DNA from: Oscillospiraceae bacterium
Lineage (GTDB): Bacteria > Bacillota > Clostridia > Oscillospirales > CAG-272
NCBI GenBank assembly: GCA_015064155.1
Contig: SVST01000019.1
Span: forward strand, 1-44,741
Direction of reading: 5' to 3'
Length of the DNA stretch: 44,741 nt
The notes beneath the pieces were generated by a model that ran no database searches, was not told where the DNA came from, and saw only the letters and a list, made by a program, of their open reading frames with translations. The position numbers were made by a program, and so were the translations under genes. This document shows positions 7,725-14,522 of this stretch, one piece after another. Numbering within the stretch: position 1 is the first letter of the stretch; each line of letters begins with the position of its first letter.

Positions 7725-7890
7725 AGAATGAAAAATGGAAAATGGGAAATGAAAAATGGAAAGCTGCCATAATTATTCATTATTCATTAGCCGCTTGCGG
7801 CGACTTCATTATTCATTCTTCATTAGAAAAGTCGCGCAGAAAAATGAATGATGAATAATGAAAAATGAATAATGAATAATACAAAAAGAA
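7725..7890. repeat. Low-complexity AATGAATAATG repeat region with inverted symmetry
   Basis: Repeats of AAAAATGGAA are followed by ATTATTCATTATTCATT (around 7771) and its complement AATGAATAATGAATAAT (around 7864-7880), with CGCTTGCGGCGACTT and AAAAGTCGCGCAG between them. The transcript could fold into a long AU-rich hairpin. No coding frame here is credible. Confidence 0.6.
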
Positions 7891-7914
7891 AGCCGCTTGC
7901 GCGACTTTTCTTTT
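7883..7914 (-). terminator. Terminator-like hairpin shared with the tRNA-Ala locus
   Basis: Read on the minus strand, CCAAAAAGAAAAGTCGCGC and AAGCGGCTTTCTTTTTG follow a tRNA-like 3' end. The same sequence with one extra T follows tRNA-Ala at 29079-29115. The stem is AAAAGAAAAG.CGC with GCGGCTTTCTTTTT. Confidence 0.6.
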
Positions 7915-7940
7915 TGGCGCACCATGGCGGATCTGAACCG
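7915..7940 (-). pseudogene. Degenerate 3' end of a tRNA (partial copy of tRNA-Arg)
   Basis: On the minus strand CGGTTCAGATCCGCCATGG continues to TGCGCCA. This copies the T-arm, 3' acceptor strand, discriminator and CCA of the tRNA-Arg at 8091-8167 with a few changes in the T-loop. The 5' part of a tRNA is absent: bases 7941-8050 do not fold into one. It could be a decayed tandem tRNA or an attachment-site-like duplication. Confidence 0.6.
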
Positions 7941-8052
7941 AACTTCGGCGCGGGATGAGGTGGTGATCTGTCGAACTTTACCGTACGGTCGCGCCTCGTC
8001 TGCAAAATTGCTACGCAATTTGCGTACGGTTCTTCGTCAACGTCACAGTACA

Positions 8053-8093
8053 CCAACAGAAAAGGGAAGCCCGAGGCTTCCCTTTTCTGTTGG
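8053..8093 (-). terminator. Terminator hairpin of tRNA-Arg
   Basis: Perfect 19-bp stem, CCAACAGAAAAGGGAAGCC (8053-8071) against GGCTTCCCTTTTCTGTTGG (8075-8093), with a 3-base loop. The stem includes the encoded CCA end of the tRNA, so hairpin formation and tRNA 3' maturation are mutually exclusive. Confidence 0.75.
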
Positions 8094-8167
8094 CGCACCA
8101 TGGCGGACTCGAACCGTCGACACCAAGCGTCGGAGGCTTGTGCTCTATCCATCTGAGCTAATGGTGC
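8091..8167 (-). tRNA. tRNA-Arg (anticodon CCG), CCA encoded
   Basis: Minus strand, 77 nt. Acceptor GCACCAT/ATGGTGC (7 bp), D-arm GCTC/GAGC with a 9-base loop, anticodon stem CAAGC/GCTTG around the loop CTCCGAC (positions 34-36 = CCG), 5-base variable loop, T-arm with loop TTCGAGT, discriminator G and encoded CCA. The T-stem GACGG/CCGCC holds one A.C mismatch. It reads CGG codons. Confidence 0.93.
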
Positions 8168-8195
8168 ATATTTTGTTTTCTGTCAAGCAACTAAC

Positions 8196-8224
8196 AGTAT
8201 ACCACATCAACGGTTAAATTGCAA
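8196..8224 (-). promoter_or_regulatory. Promoter of tRNA-Arg
   Basis: Minus strand TTGCAA (8224-8219), 17-bp spacer, TATACT (8201-8196). Predicted start about 22 bases before the mature 5' end at 8167. Confidence 0.7.
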
Positions 8225-8327
8225 GCGTTTTTGCATTTTTTACCGCTTTCTTTTTTTCGTCTTTTTTTGGTTGGATTCGATTCATTCACGTATATATAAA
8301 TAATATTGAAAAAAATGAAAAAAACTC

Positions 8328-8356
8328 TTGACAAAGAGGATCGATTGTGGTATAAT
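8328..8356 (+). promoter_or_regulatory. Perfect-consensus sigma-A promoter of the rpmG-secE-nusG-rplK-rplA operon
   Basis: TTGACA (8328-8333), 17-bp spacer, TATAAT (8351-8356), preceded by an A-rich stretch (UP-element-like). This is among the strongest promoters expected in the window. Confidence 0.92.
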
Positions 8357-8360
8357 GTCG

Positions 8361-8505
8361 CTACCTCTGTTAAAGGGCTTTTTCTTTGTGCGCATTTTTG
8401 CGCGCAAATCGGACAATGCGCCACCCGTTTCGGGTTGACCGATCTTTCCTTTCAGAGGGAGGTACACAAATACCCCTCGGGGTAAAATTTATCATAGGAG
8501 GTGCC
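8361..8505 (+). promoter_or_regulatory. Structured ~150-nt 5' leader of the rpmG operon
   Basis: The leader holds local hairpins (GTGCGC/GCGCGC near 8390; ACCC/GGGT near 8425-8440; CCCTCGGGG near 8475). It also has a possible long-range pairing between TACCTCTG at 8361 and CAGAGGGAGGTA near 8453-8464. It has no match to a riboswitch I recognise. It ends in AGGAGGTGCC before the ATG at 8511. Confidence 0.4.
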
Positions 8506-8510
8506 GCTAA

Positions 8511-8672
8511 ATGGCGAATGACGCAAGAGTCAAGATTACTCTCGCATGCACCGAGTGCAAGCAGAGAAACTATGACACAAAGAAAAACAAGAAAAATGAC
8601 CCGGACAGACTGGAGCTCATGAAGTACTGCAAATTCTGTCGCAAGCATACCATGCACAAGGAAACCAAGTAA
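8511..8672 (+). CDS. rpmG: 50S ribosomal protein L33
   Basis: 53 residues, [18 protein letters not shown] onward, with two CxxC pairs (Cys13/16 and Cys40/43). This is the zinc-binding (C+) form of L33, which sits near the ribosomal E site. RBS AGGAGG, eight bases upstream. First gene of the conserved L33-SecE-NusG-L11-L1 operon. A zinc-containing form is often paired elsewhere in the genome with a zinc-free paralogue induced under zinc starvation (family knowledge; not visible here). Confidence 0.95.
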   Translation: MANDARVKITLACTECKQRNYDTKKNKKNDPDRLELMKYCKFCRKHTMHKETK

Positions 8673-8718
8673 TTGGTTTCGCGATAGACAAACTGAAGAA
8701 AGGAATCAAGGTTTTATT

Positions 8719-9093
8719 ATGAAAGGAACCATGAAAAAATGGATGGCAGCTTTCACAACTGCTCTCCTGGCAATTTCCCTTTTTGCGATTCCTGCTTTTG
8801 CTGCCGAAGAATCTGAGAAGAAAGGTTTGACGACCGGTCAGATTGTTGGTATTATCATTGCCGCTGTGGTGGTTATCGTTGCTGTTGTGCTTTGCATCAA
8901 ATTCCGCGAGAAGCTTTCGAAATTTTTCCGCGTTTACAAAAGCGAGGTAAAGAAGATCGTTTGGCTGCCGTGGAATCAAACGCTGAAGAGCTCTTACGTG
9001 GTAACGATTATGCTGATCGTTTGTGCAGCAGCAATCTGCTTGCTCGACGTCTGCTTGTCCAACCTGTTCAAGGCTTTCATCAAGTTGTTCTGA
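8719..9093 (+). CDS. secE: Preprotein translocase subunit SecE, extended form
   Basis: 124 residues, about twice the usual Gram-positive SecE length. The C-terminal ~60 residues are SecE: amphipathic YKSEVKKIVWLPWNQTLKSS, then the transmembrane helix VVTIMLIVCAAAICLLDVCL. The N-terminus adds a signal-peptide-like helix ending AIPAFA-AEE and a second hydrophobic helix (about 43-62). The usual VWP motif is VWLPW here, one residue longer. SecE clamps SecY in the translocon. Position between rpmG and nusG makes the identity firm. An alternative ATG at 8731 would drop four residues; both have weak upstream purine tracts. Confidence 0.9.
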   Translation: MKGTMKKWMAAFTTALLAISLFAIPAFAAEESEKKGLTTGQIVGIIIAAVVVIVAVVLCIKFREKLSKFFRVYKSEVKKIVWLPWNQTLKSSYVVTIMLIVCAAAICLLDVCLSNLFKAFIKLF

Positions 9094-9109
9094 TTAGGAC
9101 GCAACGAGT

Positions 9110-9661
9110 ATGAGTGATATCAATGAAATGAACGTAGGCCCGAGATGGTATGTGGCGCACACGTATTCAGGCTACGAAAACAAAGTAAAAGCAAATCTCG
9201 AAAAGATTATCGAGAACCGCGGACTCGGGCATCTGATTTTTGACATCCGTATTCCTGTCGAGGTCGTTGTGGAAAAGAACGGCGACGTTGAAAAGGAAGT
9301 GGAAACCAAGCTGTTTCCTTGCTACGTGTACGTCAAAATGATTATGAACGAGGAAAGCTGGCACGCCGTTCGAAATATCACGGGCGTTACCGGCTTCGTA
9401 GGTCCCGGATCCCGTCCCACCCCGCTTACCGAAGAGGAGGTTGCGGCACTGGAGATCGAGCAGGTAGAGCAGATCAAGCTTGCCTTTACGATCGGTGACA
9501 GCGTAACCGTTAGCGGCGGCTTGTTTGAGGGGTACACCGGTACCGTTCAGGCAATTTCCGAGGATCTGAAAAACGTTACCGTGCTCATCAAGCGCGGCAA
9601 CCGCGATATGCCCGTTGAGCTGGCTTCCGACGAGGTCAAGCTGCTGGCGTCGCAAAACTGA
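9110..9661 (+). CDS. nusG: Transcription termination/antitermination protein NusG
   Basis: 183 residues, normal length. NGN domain (about 12-110) starts with PRWYVAHTYSGYENKVK and contains LFPCYVYVKM and VTGFVGPGSRPTPL. The KOW domain (about 128-183) has GDSVTVSGGLFEGYTGTV. It binds RNA polymerase and modulates pausing and ribosome coupling. It lies 16 bases downstream of secE. Confidence 0.97.
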   Translation: MSDINEMNVGPRWYVAHTYSGYENKVKANLEKIIENRGLGHLIFDIRIPVEVVVEKNGDVEKEVETKLFPCYVYVKMIMNEESWHAVRNITGVTGFVGPGSRPTPLTEEEVAALEIEQVEQIKLAFTIGDSVTVSGGLFEGYTGTVQAISEDLKNVTVLIKRGNRDMPVELASDEVKLLASQN

Positions 9662-9664
9662 TTT

Positions 9665-9718
9665 CGCAACGAGAATTTCGTTGCGCGTGGGAGGAAGAAA
9701 AATTCTATCAATTCTTCC
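9665..9718 (+). promoter_or_regulatory. Intercistronic hairpins between nusG and rplK
   Basis: Two perfect hairpins: CGCAACGA (9665-9672) / TCGTTGCG (9678-9685), and GGAAGAA (9693-9699) / TTCTTCC (9712-9718). Neither has a T-tract. They may be processing or stability elements, or part of an L1/L11 autoregulatory site (inference). Confidence 0.4.
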
Positions 9719-9750
9719 GCAACAAACCACATTTGGAGGTATTTTAAATC

Positions 9751-10176
9751 ATGGCAAAGAAAATTTTGGGTTACATTAAGCTGCAGTTGCCCGCCGGAAA
9801 GGCAACCCCTCAGCCCCCCGTTGGTCCCGCACTGGGTCAGTACGGTGTTGCAATTCCCGTATTCACTAAGGAATTCAACGAGAGAACCAAGAACGACATC
9901 GGTCTGATTATCCCCGTAGTTATCACGGTTTATGCTGACCGTTCCTTCACCTTTATCACCAAGACTCCTCCCGCACCCGTTCTGATTAAGAAGGCTGCAG
10001 GCATCGAGTCCGGCTCCGCTGTTCCGAACAAGACCAAGGTTGCAAAGCTGACCAAGGAGCAGGTTCAGAAGATTGCTGAAACCAAGATGCCCGACCTGAA
10101 TGCGGCTAACTTGGAGTCTGCAATGAGCATGATCGCAGGTACCGCACGTTCCATGGGCGTTACCGTTGAGGAGTAA
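9751..10176 (+). CDS. rplK: 50S ribosomal protein L11
   Basis: 141 residues, the canonical length. Start [20 protein letters not shown], the conserved [12 protein letters not shown] loop, [13 protein letters not shown], and the C-terminal rRNA-binding domain ending [17 protein letters not shown]11 binds the GTPase-associated centre of 23S rRNA. RBS TTGGAGG upstream. Fourth gene of the operon. Confidence 0.98.
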   Translation: MAKKILGYIKLQLPAGKATPQPPVGPALGQYGVAIPVFTKEFNERTKNDIGLIIPVVITVYADRSFTFITKTPPAPVLIKKAAGIESGSAVPNKTKVAKLTKEQVQKIAETKMPDLNAANLESAMSMIAGTARSMGVTVEE

Positions 10177-10189
10177 GGGGGATACGACA

Positions 10190-10885
10190 ATGGCAAAAAT
10201 GGGTAAAAAGTATGTAGACAGCGCAAAGCTGTTCGAGAAATCTAAGCAGTATGATGTAGCTGAGGCTATGGGTTTGGTATGCCAGACCTCTAAGGCTAAG
10301 TTCGATGAAACCATCGAGGTTCACGTTCGTTTGGGCGTTGACTCCCGTCACGCAGACCAGCAGGTTCGTGGTGCAGTTGTTCTGCCCAACGGTACCGGTA
10401 AGACTGTAAAGACCCTCGTATTCGCAAAGGGTGACAACGTTCAGAAGGCTCTGGATGCAGGCGCAGATTACGCAGGCGGCGCAGAGTACGCTGAGAAGAT
10501 CCAGAAAGAAAACTGGTTCGATTTCGACGTTGTTATCGCAACTCCCGACATGATGTCCGTAATCGGTCGTTTGGGTAAGGTGCTCGGTCCTAAGGGCTTG
10601 ATGCCTTCTCCCAAGGCAGGAACCGTTACTCCCGACGTTGTACGCGCTGTTACCGAAGCTAAGGCAGGTAAGATCGAGTACCGTTTGGATAAGACCAACA
10701 TCATCCACTGCCCCATCGGCAAGGCATCCTTTGGTGCTGACAAGCTCCAGGAGAACTTCGACGTTCTGCTCGGCGCAATCATCAAGGCAAAGCCCGCTGC
10801 TGCAAAGGGTCAGTATATCAAGAGCTGCGTCATCGCTTCCACGATGGGCCCCGGCATTAAGATCAACCAGGCTAAGCTTGGCTAA
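10190..10885 (+). CDS. rplA: 50S ribosomal protein L1
   Basis: 231 residues from the ATG at 10190, chosen because AAGGGGGA stands just upstream and the protein then begins [15 protein letters not shown] as in homologues; an in-frame ATG at 10166 lies inside rplK. Contains [20 protein letters not shown] and the L1 signature [19 protein letters not shown]1 forms the mobile stalk at the E site and often represses its own mRNA. It starts 13 bases after rplK. A strong terminator follows, so rplJ and rplL are not in this operon, unlike the usual order. Confidence 0.97.
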   Translation: MAKMGKKYVDSAKLFEKSKQYDVAEAMGLVCQTSKAKFDETIEVHVRLGVDSRHADQQVRGAVVLPNGTGKTVKTLVFAKGDNVQKALDAGADYAGGAEYAEKIQKENWFDFDVVIATPDMMSVIGRLGKVLGPKGLMPSPKAGTVTPDVVRAVTEAKAGKIEYRLDKTNIIHCPIGKASFGADKLQENFDVLLGAIIKAKPAAAKGQYIKSCVIASTMGPGIKINQAKLG

Positions 10886-10898
10886 TCCAATACCATAT

Positions 10899-10936
10899 AA
10901 AAAAAGGAAAGATTTTTCGAAGTCTTTCCTTTTTTT
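10899..10936 (+). terminator. Rho-independent terminator of the ribosomal protein operon
   Basis: Perfect 14-bp stem AAAAAAAGGAAAGA (10899-10912) / TCTTTCCTTTTTTT (10923-10936). Confidence 0.9.
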
Positions 10937-10976
10937 GATGTTTTTTGGGGAATGGTTTTTTGGGTGGACGGTGTTT

Positions 10977-11024
10977 TTTGGAGGGGAGGAGGACTTCTTG
11001 CAAGAAGTCCTCCTCCCCTCCAAA
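10977..11024. repeat. 48-bp perfect palindrome (intergenic repeat, type A)
   Basis: A perfect inverted repeat with no loop, TTTGGAGGGGAGGAGGACTT.. mirrored about 11000/11001. It resembles the palindrome at 11242-11281: both have a (G/A)-rich arm followed by ACTT(C/T)TT at the centre. Bases 10937-11297 contain no coding frame of interest. Confidence 0.85.
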
Positions 11025-11047
11025 CCACCCCTCCTCCCAAGAACCTT

Positions 11048-11120
11048 TGAACAAACAGCCCCCGAAAGCGACCTCTTAACAAGGTTGCTTTCGGGGGCTG
11101 TTCAAACGCCTTTGGCGTTT
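11048..11120. repeat. Nested hairpins in the same intergenic region
   Basis: ACAGCCCCCGAAAGC (around 11055-11069) pairs with GCTTTCGGGGGCTGT (11087-11101). A second hairpin, AAACGCC-TTT-GGCGTTT, lies at 11104-11120. No T-tract follows either. Confidence 0.7.
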
Positions 11121-11241
11121 GTGGTGGTTTGTTTACGCGGTTTGTTAACCCAAGGGCTACTCTTTGGGCAGTGCCGAGGGCTCAAATGAAAAATAAAAAC
11201 TCTCACACATAAAAAATGCTGTGAAAGTTTTGAAGAGGGAG

Positions 11242-11281
11242 TGTGGGGGAGGAACTTTTTTCAAAAAGTTCCTCCCCCACA
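11242..11281. repeat. 19-bp-stem palindrome (intergenic repeat, type A)
   Basis: TGTGGGGGAGGAACTTTTT (11242-11260) / AAAAAGTTCCTCCCCCACA (11263-11281), two-base loop, perfect. It lies directly downstream of the cyclophilin gene on the minus strand and could serve as its terminator or as an mRNA 3'-end stabiliser. Confidence 0.8.
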
Positions 11282-11297
11282 AAAACCCAAAATCCAA

Positions 11298-12005
11298 TCA
11301 AGCAATTGGTTTTACAAAGGACACGTCGTTGATTGTGACGGTGTTAATCGGTTTAGATACTTCGTAATTCATGGAGGGGTTAGCGCGGACCTCGGTATTG
11401 GCGATGCCGTCAACGGTTTCCATGCCGCAAACGACGTAGCCGAAGGAGGCATAATTGCCGTTGAGGTGTGGCTTGTCGCCATGCATGATGAAGAACTGGC
11501 TGGATGCCGAGTTGGGGTTATCGGTACGTGCCATGGAAATGACACCGCGCACGTGCTTGAGGTTGTTTACGACACCGTTGGAGGTGAATTCACCCTTGAT
11601 CGGGTTGGTTGCCTCGGCAGAGGAGTTTGGTGCGCCGCCCTGGATCATAAAGTTTTTGCAGACACGGTGGAAGATCTTACCGGTATAAAAGTCGTTTTGC
11701 ACCAGCTTTTGGAAGTTGGCAACCGTGATGGGTGCGACCTCCTTGAACAAGCGGACGTAAATATCACCCGTGCAATCGATGCCGTTTTTATCGGTGTAGC
11801 TGACGTTGATTTTTACGATGTCGGTAACGTCTTCGGTAACGGTGTATTGCGAAGCGTAGATTTCGGAAAAGTCCAGATCCTCCATTTTAACGGCGGGAGT
11901 GGCGGGGGCATCGGTGGTTTCTGGTTCTTTGTCTTCGTCGTTTCCACACGACACGGCGGAGAGGAGCATAACAAGCACCAAGAATATCGATAGAAGCTTT
12001 TTCAT
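11298..12005 (-). CDS. Cyclophilin-type peptidyl-prolyl isomerase, lipoprotein
   Basis: 235 residues. Signal peptide with lipobox SAVSC (Cys20), an acidic/Thr/Pro linker, then a cyclophilin domain (about 60-235) with FHRVCKNFMIQGG, RGVISMARTDNPNSASSQFF and NGNYASFGYVVCGMETVD. These hold the catalytic Arg and the Gln-Phe-Phe active-site residues. It catalyses cis-trans isomerisation of prolyl bonds, here on the outer face of the membrane, to help fold secreted proteins. It begins 33 bases after glutamine synthetase on the same strand with AAAGGAT upstream, so probably shares that transcript. Confidence 0.92.
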   Translation of the reverse strand: MKKLLSIFLVLVMLLSAVSCGNDEDKEPETTDAPATPAVKMEDLDFSEIYASQYTVTEDVTDIVKINVSYTDKNGIDCTGDIYVRLFKEVAPITVANFQKLVQNDFYTGKIFHRVCKNFMIQGGAPNSSAEATNPIKGEFTSNGVVNNLKHVRGVISMARTDNPNSASSQFFIMHGDKPHLNGNYASFGYVVCGMETVDGIANTEVRANPSMNYEVSKPINTVTINDVSFVKPIA

Positions 12006-12038
12006 ATTTTTAGGTAATCCTTTCTTGATTCGGATGCG

Positions 12039-14129
12039 TTACACGCGGAACATCATATCCCCGTAGGTCGGCACGGGCCAGCACTTGGAGGCGGTCAGCG
12101 TTTCCATTTCGTCCACGGCGGCGCGAAGCTCCTCCATGATGGGAAGCACGCGGTTGCAGTAGCTTTCGGCGCGTTCACGTGCCGATTCGATGGCTGCCGA
12201 TTCGGTTTCGGCAATGCGCAAACGCTCGGCGGCATCGTACGCGCGTGCGTTGAGGTCGGAAAGACGGCAGATCAGGTCCTCCTCCACGCGGCAGCTGATG
12301 CTCTTGACAACGGCTTTTTTCTTTGCCGCGGTTTCGGCAATCTGTGCAACGTAGCTCTCAACCGCGGGGATGTAATCGCGTGTTGCCATCACGATCATGG
12401 TCAACGCTTCGATGTTGATGATCTTTGCGTAATTTTCAAAATAGATTTCCTCGCGGGAGCGCATTTCGGTTTCGCTCATGACCCCGAGAGAAGAGAAGAG
12501 TGCCACGTTTTTCTCGGTCATAAACGCTTTGTAGGCATCCACCGAGGTGCGCAGATTGCTCAGTCCGCGGCGTGCCGCCTCCTTTTCCCAGTCGTCGGAA
12601 TAGCCGTTTCCGTCAAAGAGAATGCGGCGGTGTGCCGAGAAGGTGTCTTTAATCAGCGCGGCAACCTCTTTGTCGAAGTCCTCGGTGTTCTCCAAGCGGT
12701 TGGCAAAGGAACGCAGGGCATCCGCCACGGCGGTATTCAGCACCGTGTTGGGGAGCGCGATGTTTTGCGAGGAGCCCAGCATACGGAACTCGAATTTGTT
12801 ACCCGTGAATGCAAAAGGCGAGGTTCTGTTGCGGTCGGTGGTGTCCTTGCGGAAGACGGGAACGGTGGGAATGCCCAGATCCATCATCGGTGCCTTTGCG
12901 CCGTGGTAGGAGGTTCCGTCCACGATGGAATTGATCAAGGAGTCCAGCTCTTCGCCGACAAAGATCGAAATGATCGCGGGGGGAGCCTCACCGGCACCCA
13001 AGCGATGGTCGTTGCCCGCGTGCGCGACCGACAGACGCATCAGATCCTGATAATCGTCTACCGCCTTGACAATCGCGGCAAGGAAAAGCAAGAATTTGAT
13101 GTTTTCCTCGGGGGTCTTGCCGGGGTCGAGCAGATTTTTGCCGCTTGCCGAAAGCGACCAGTTGTTGTGCTTGCCCGAGCCGTTTACGCCCTTGTAGGGC
13201 TTTTCGTGGAGCAGGCACACAAGACCGTGATCCTCTGCGATCTTCTTCATATATTCCATCGTCAGGAGGTTTTGGTCAACCGCAATGTTGGCGGTGGCAT
13301 AGATCGGTGCCAGCTCGTGCTGGGCGGGGGCTGCCTCGTTGTGCTTGGTTTTGGCATTGACGCCCATCGTCCAAAGAGCTTTGTCGAGATCGGACATAAA
13401 TGCCGCAATGCGGGTTTTCAGAGGACCAAAATAATGATCCTCCAGCTCCTGACCCTTGGGTGCGGGGGCGCCAAAGAGGGTGCGTCCCGCATAGACGAGA
13501 TCCTTGCGGCGGTCATACATGGCTTTATCAATGATAAAATACTCCTGCTCGGCACCGACGGTGATGTCCACGCGGCGCGTTTGGGTGTCACCGAACAGAC
13601 GCAAAATGCGCAACGCTTGCGTGTTTAACGCATCCATGGAGCGCAAAAGCGGGGTTTTGGAGTCGAGTGCTTCGCCCGTGTAGGAGCAGAATGCGGTGGG
13701 AATGTAGAGCGTATTGTCCTTGACGAAGGCATAGGAGGCGGGATCCCAAGCGGTGTAGCCGCGCGCTTCAAAGGTGGCACGCAGACCTCCCGAGGGGAAC
13801 GAGGAGGCATCCGATTCGCCGCGAATCAGCTCCTTGCCCGAAAATTCCATCACGACCTGGCTGTTTCCGACGGGTGCGATGAAAGCGTCGTGCTTTTCGG
13901 CGGTAACACCCGTAAGAGGCTGGAACCAGTGGGTATAGTGGGTTGCGCCCTTTTCCACAGCCCAATCTTTCATGGCATTTGCAACCACGTCGGCAATTGA
14001 GGGGTCGATGGTTCTTCCGTTGGCAATGGTTTTGGTGAGCGACTTGTAGACCTCGCGCGGCAGACGCTCACGCATGACGTTGTCGTTAAATACCATTGCA
14101 CCGAAGATTTCAGAAACGTTTTTCGGCAT
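12039..14129 (-). CDS. glnN: Type III glutamine synthetase
   Basis: 696 residues from the ATG at 14129 ([16 protein letters not shown]), chosen because GGAAAGGAT lies seven bases upstream; earlier in-frame starts overlap the promoter. This length separates GSIII (about 700) from GSI (about 470). Motifs: [11 protein letters not shown] (metal-binding Glu), [26 protein letters not shown] (the NKHxNWS-like GSIII motif), [17 protein letters not shown] and [16 protein letters not shown]. It makes glutamine from glutamate, ammonia and ATP. No P-II or GlnR site is obvious; transcription is from a perfect-consensus promoter. Confidence 0.95.
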   Translation of the reverse strand: MPKNVSEIFGAMVFNDNVMRERLPREVYKSLTKTIANGRTIDPSIADVVANAMKDWAVEKGATHYTHWFQPLTGVTAEKHDAFIAPVGNSQVVMEFSGKELIRGESDASSFPSGGLRATFEARGYTAWDPASYAFVKDNTLYIPTAFCSYTGEALDSKTPLLRSMDALNTQALRILRLFGDTQTRRVDITVGAEQEYFIIDKAMYDRRKDLVYAGRTLFGAPAPKGQELEDHYFGPLKTRIAAFMSDLDKALWTMGVNAKTKHNEAAPAQHELAPIYATANIAVDQNLLTMEYMKKIAEDHGLVCLLHEKPYKGVNGSGKHNNWSLSASGKNLLDPGKTPEENIKFLLFLAAIVKAVDDYQDLMRLSVAHAGNDHRLGAGEAPPAIISIFVGEELDSLINSIVDGTSYHGAKAPMMDLGIPTVPVFRKDTTDRNRTSPFAFTGNKFEFRMLGSSQNIALPNTVLNTAVADALRSFANRLENTEDFDKEVAALIKDTFSAHRRILFDGNGYSDDWEKEAARRGLSNLRTSVDAYKAFMTEKNVALFSSLGVMSETEMRSREEIYFENYAKIINIEALTMIVMATRDYIPAVESYVAQIAETAAKKKAVVKSISCRVEEDLICRLSDLNARAYDAAERLRIAETESAAIESARERAESYCNRVLPIMEELRAAVDEMETLTASKCWPVPTYGDMMFRV

Positions 14130-14177
14130 AGTTATCATCCTTTCCGATGCTGCAGCGCATCGATAACAATCTAAATC

Positions 14178-14206
14178 ATTATATACCATTTCTTGTCGTT
14201 TGTCAA
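14178..14206 (-). promoter_or_regulatory. Perfect-consensus sigma-A promoter of glutamine synthetase III
   Basis: Minus strand TTGACA (14206-14201), 17-bp spacer, TATAAT (14183-14178). Confidence 0.9.
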
Positions 14207-14408
14207 TCACTTTTTCGCAAAAAAGGCAAGGTGGGCACTCAAGGGGACTTTGAATAACGCAACACGTATTGCTTTTTTTGGGGCGGACGATGCCGATTGA
14301 CGCATTGATTTGCAGACGAATGCGGCAAAAAACGGCAGACGGGTGTCGATTTTCTCAAGAAAACCGAAAAATATTTCAAAAACATCTCCCAAAAACGGGA
14401 AAATAATG
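14207..14408. other. Intergenic region between divergent promoters, no gene seen
   Basis: About 200 bases with no credible coding frame. The only structure is a near-palindrome GCAACACGTATTGC (around 14261-14274) followed by a T-run, which could be a weak hairpin. Confidence 0.4.
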
Positions 14409-14437
14409 TTGACATTGGTTTTTTTATGTGCTATAAT
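14409..14437 (+). promoter_or_regulatory. Perfect-consensus sigma-A promoter of the 922-residue membrane protein gene
   Basis: TTGACA (14409-14414), 17-bp spacer, TATAAT (14432-14437). Confidence 0.9.
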
Positions 14438-14522
14438 TGTAATGGATTATACTTTTCTATATAGTGATTCTCGTTTTTGGGGGAGAATCACGAAAAATTC
14501 AAAAACGGAAGGGTTGATACAC

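Noticed and set aside
7809-8152. Small minus-strand coding genes around the tRNA-Arg and repeats
   Set aside because: The frames run through the tRNA and low-complexity AATGAATAATG repeats, giving IIHFSLFIIH-type translations.
10938-11189. Coding frames through the palindromes after rplA
   Set aside because: They arise from the mirror-symmetric repeats (PPPPLQK/FFGGEED-like translations), with no RBS or domain.
12630-13628. A 332-codon plus-strand frame inside the glutamine synthetase gene
   Set aside because: Antisense to a gene with full GSIII motifs and a perfect-consensus promoter.
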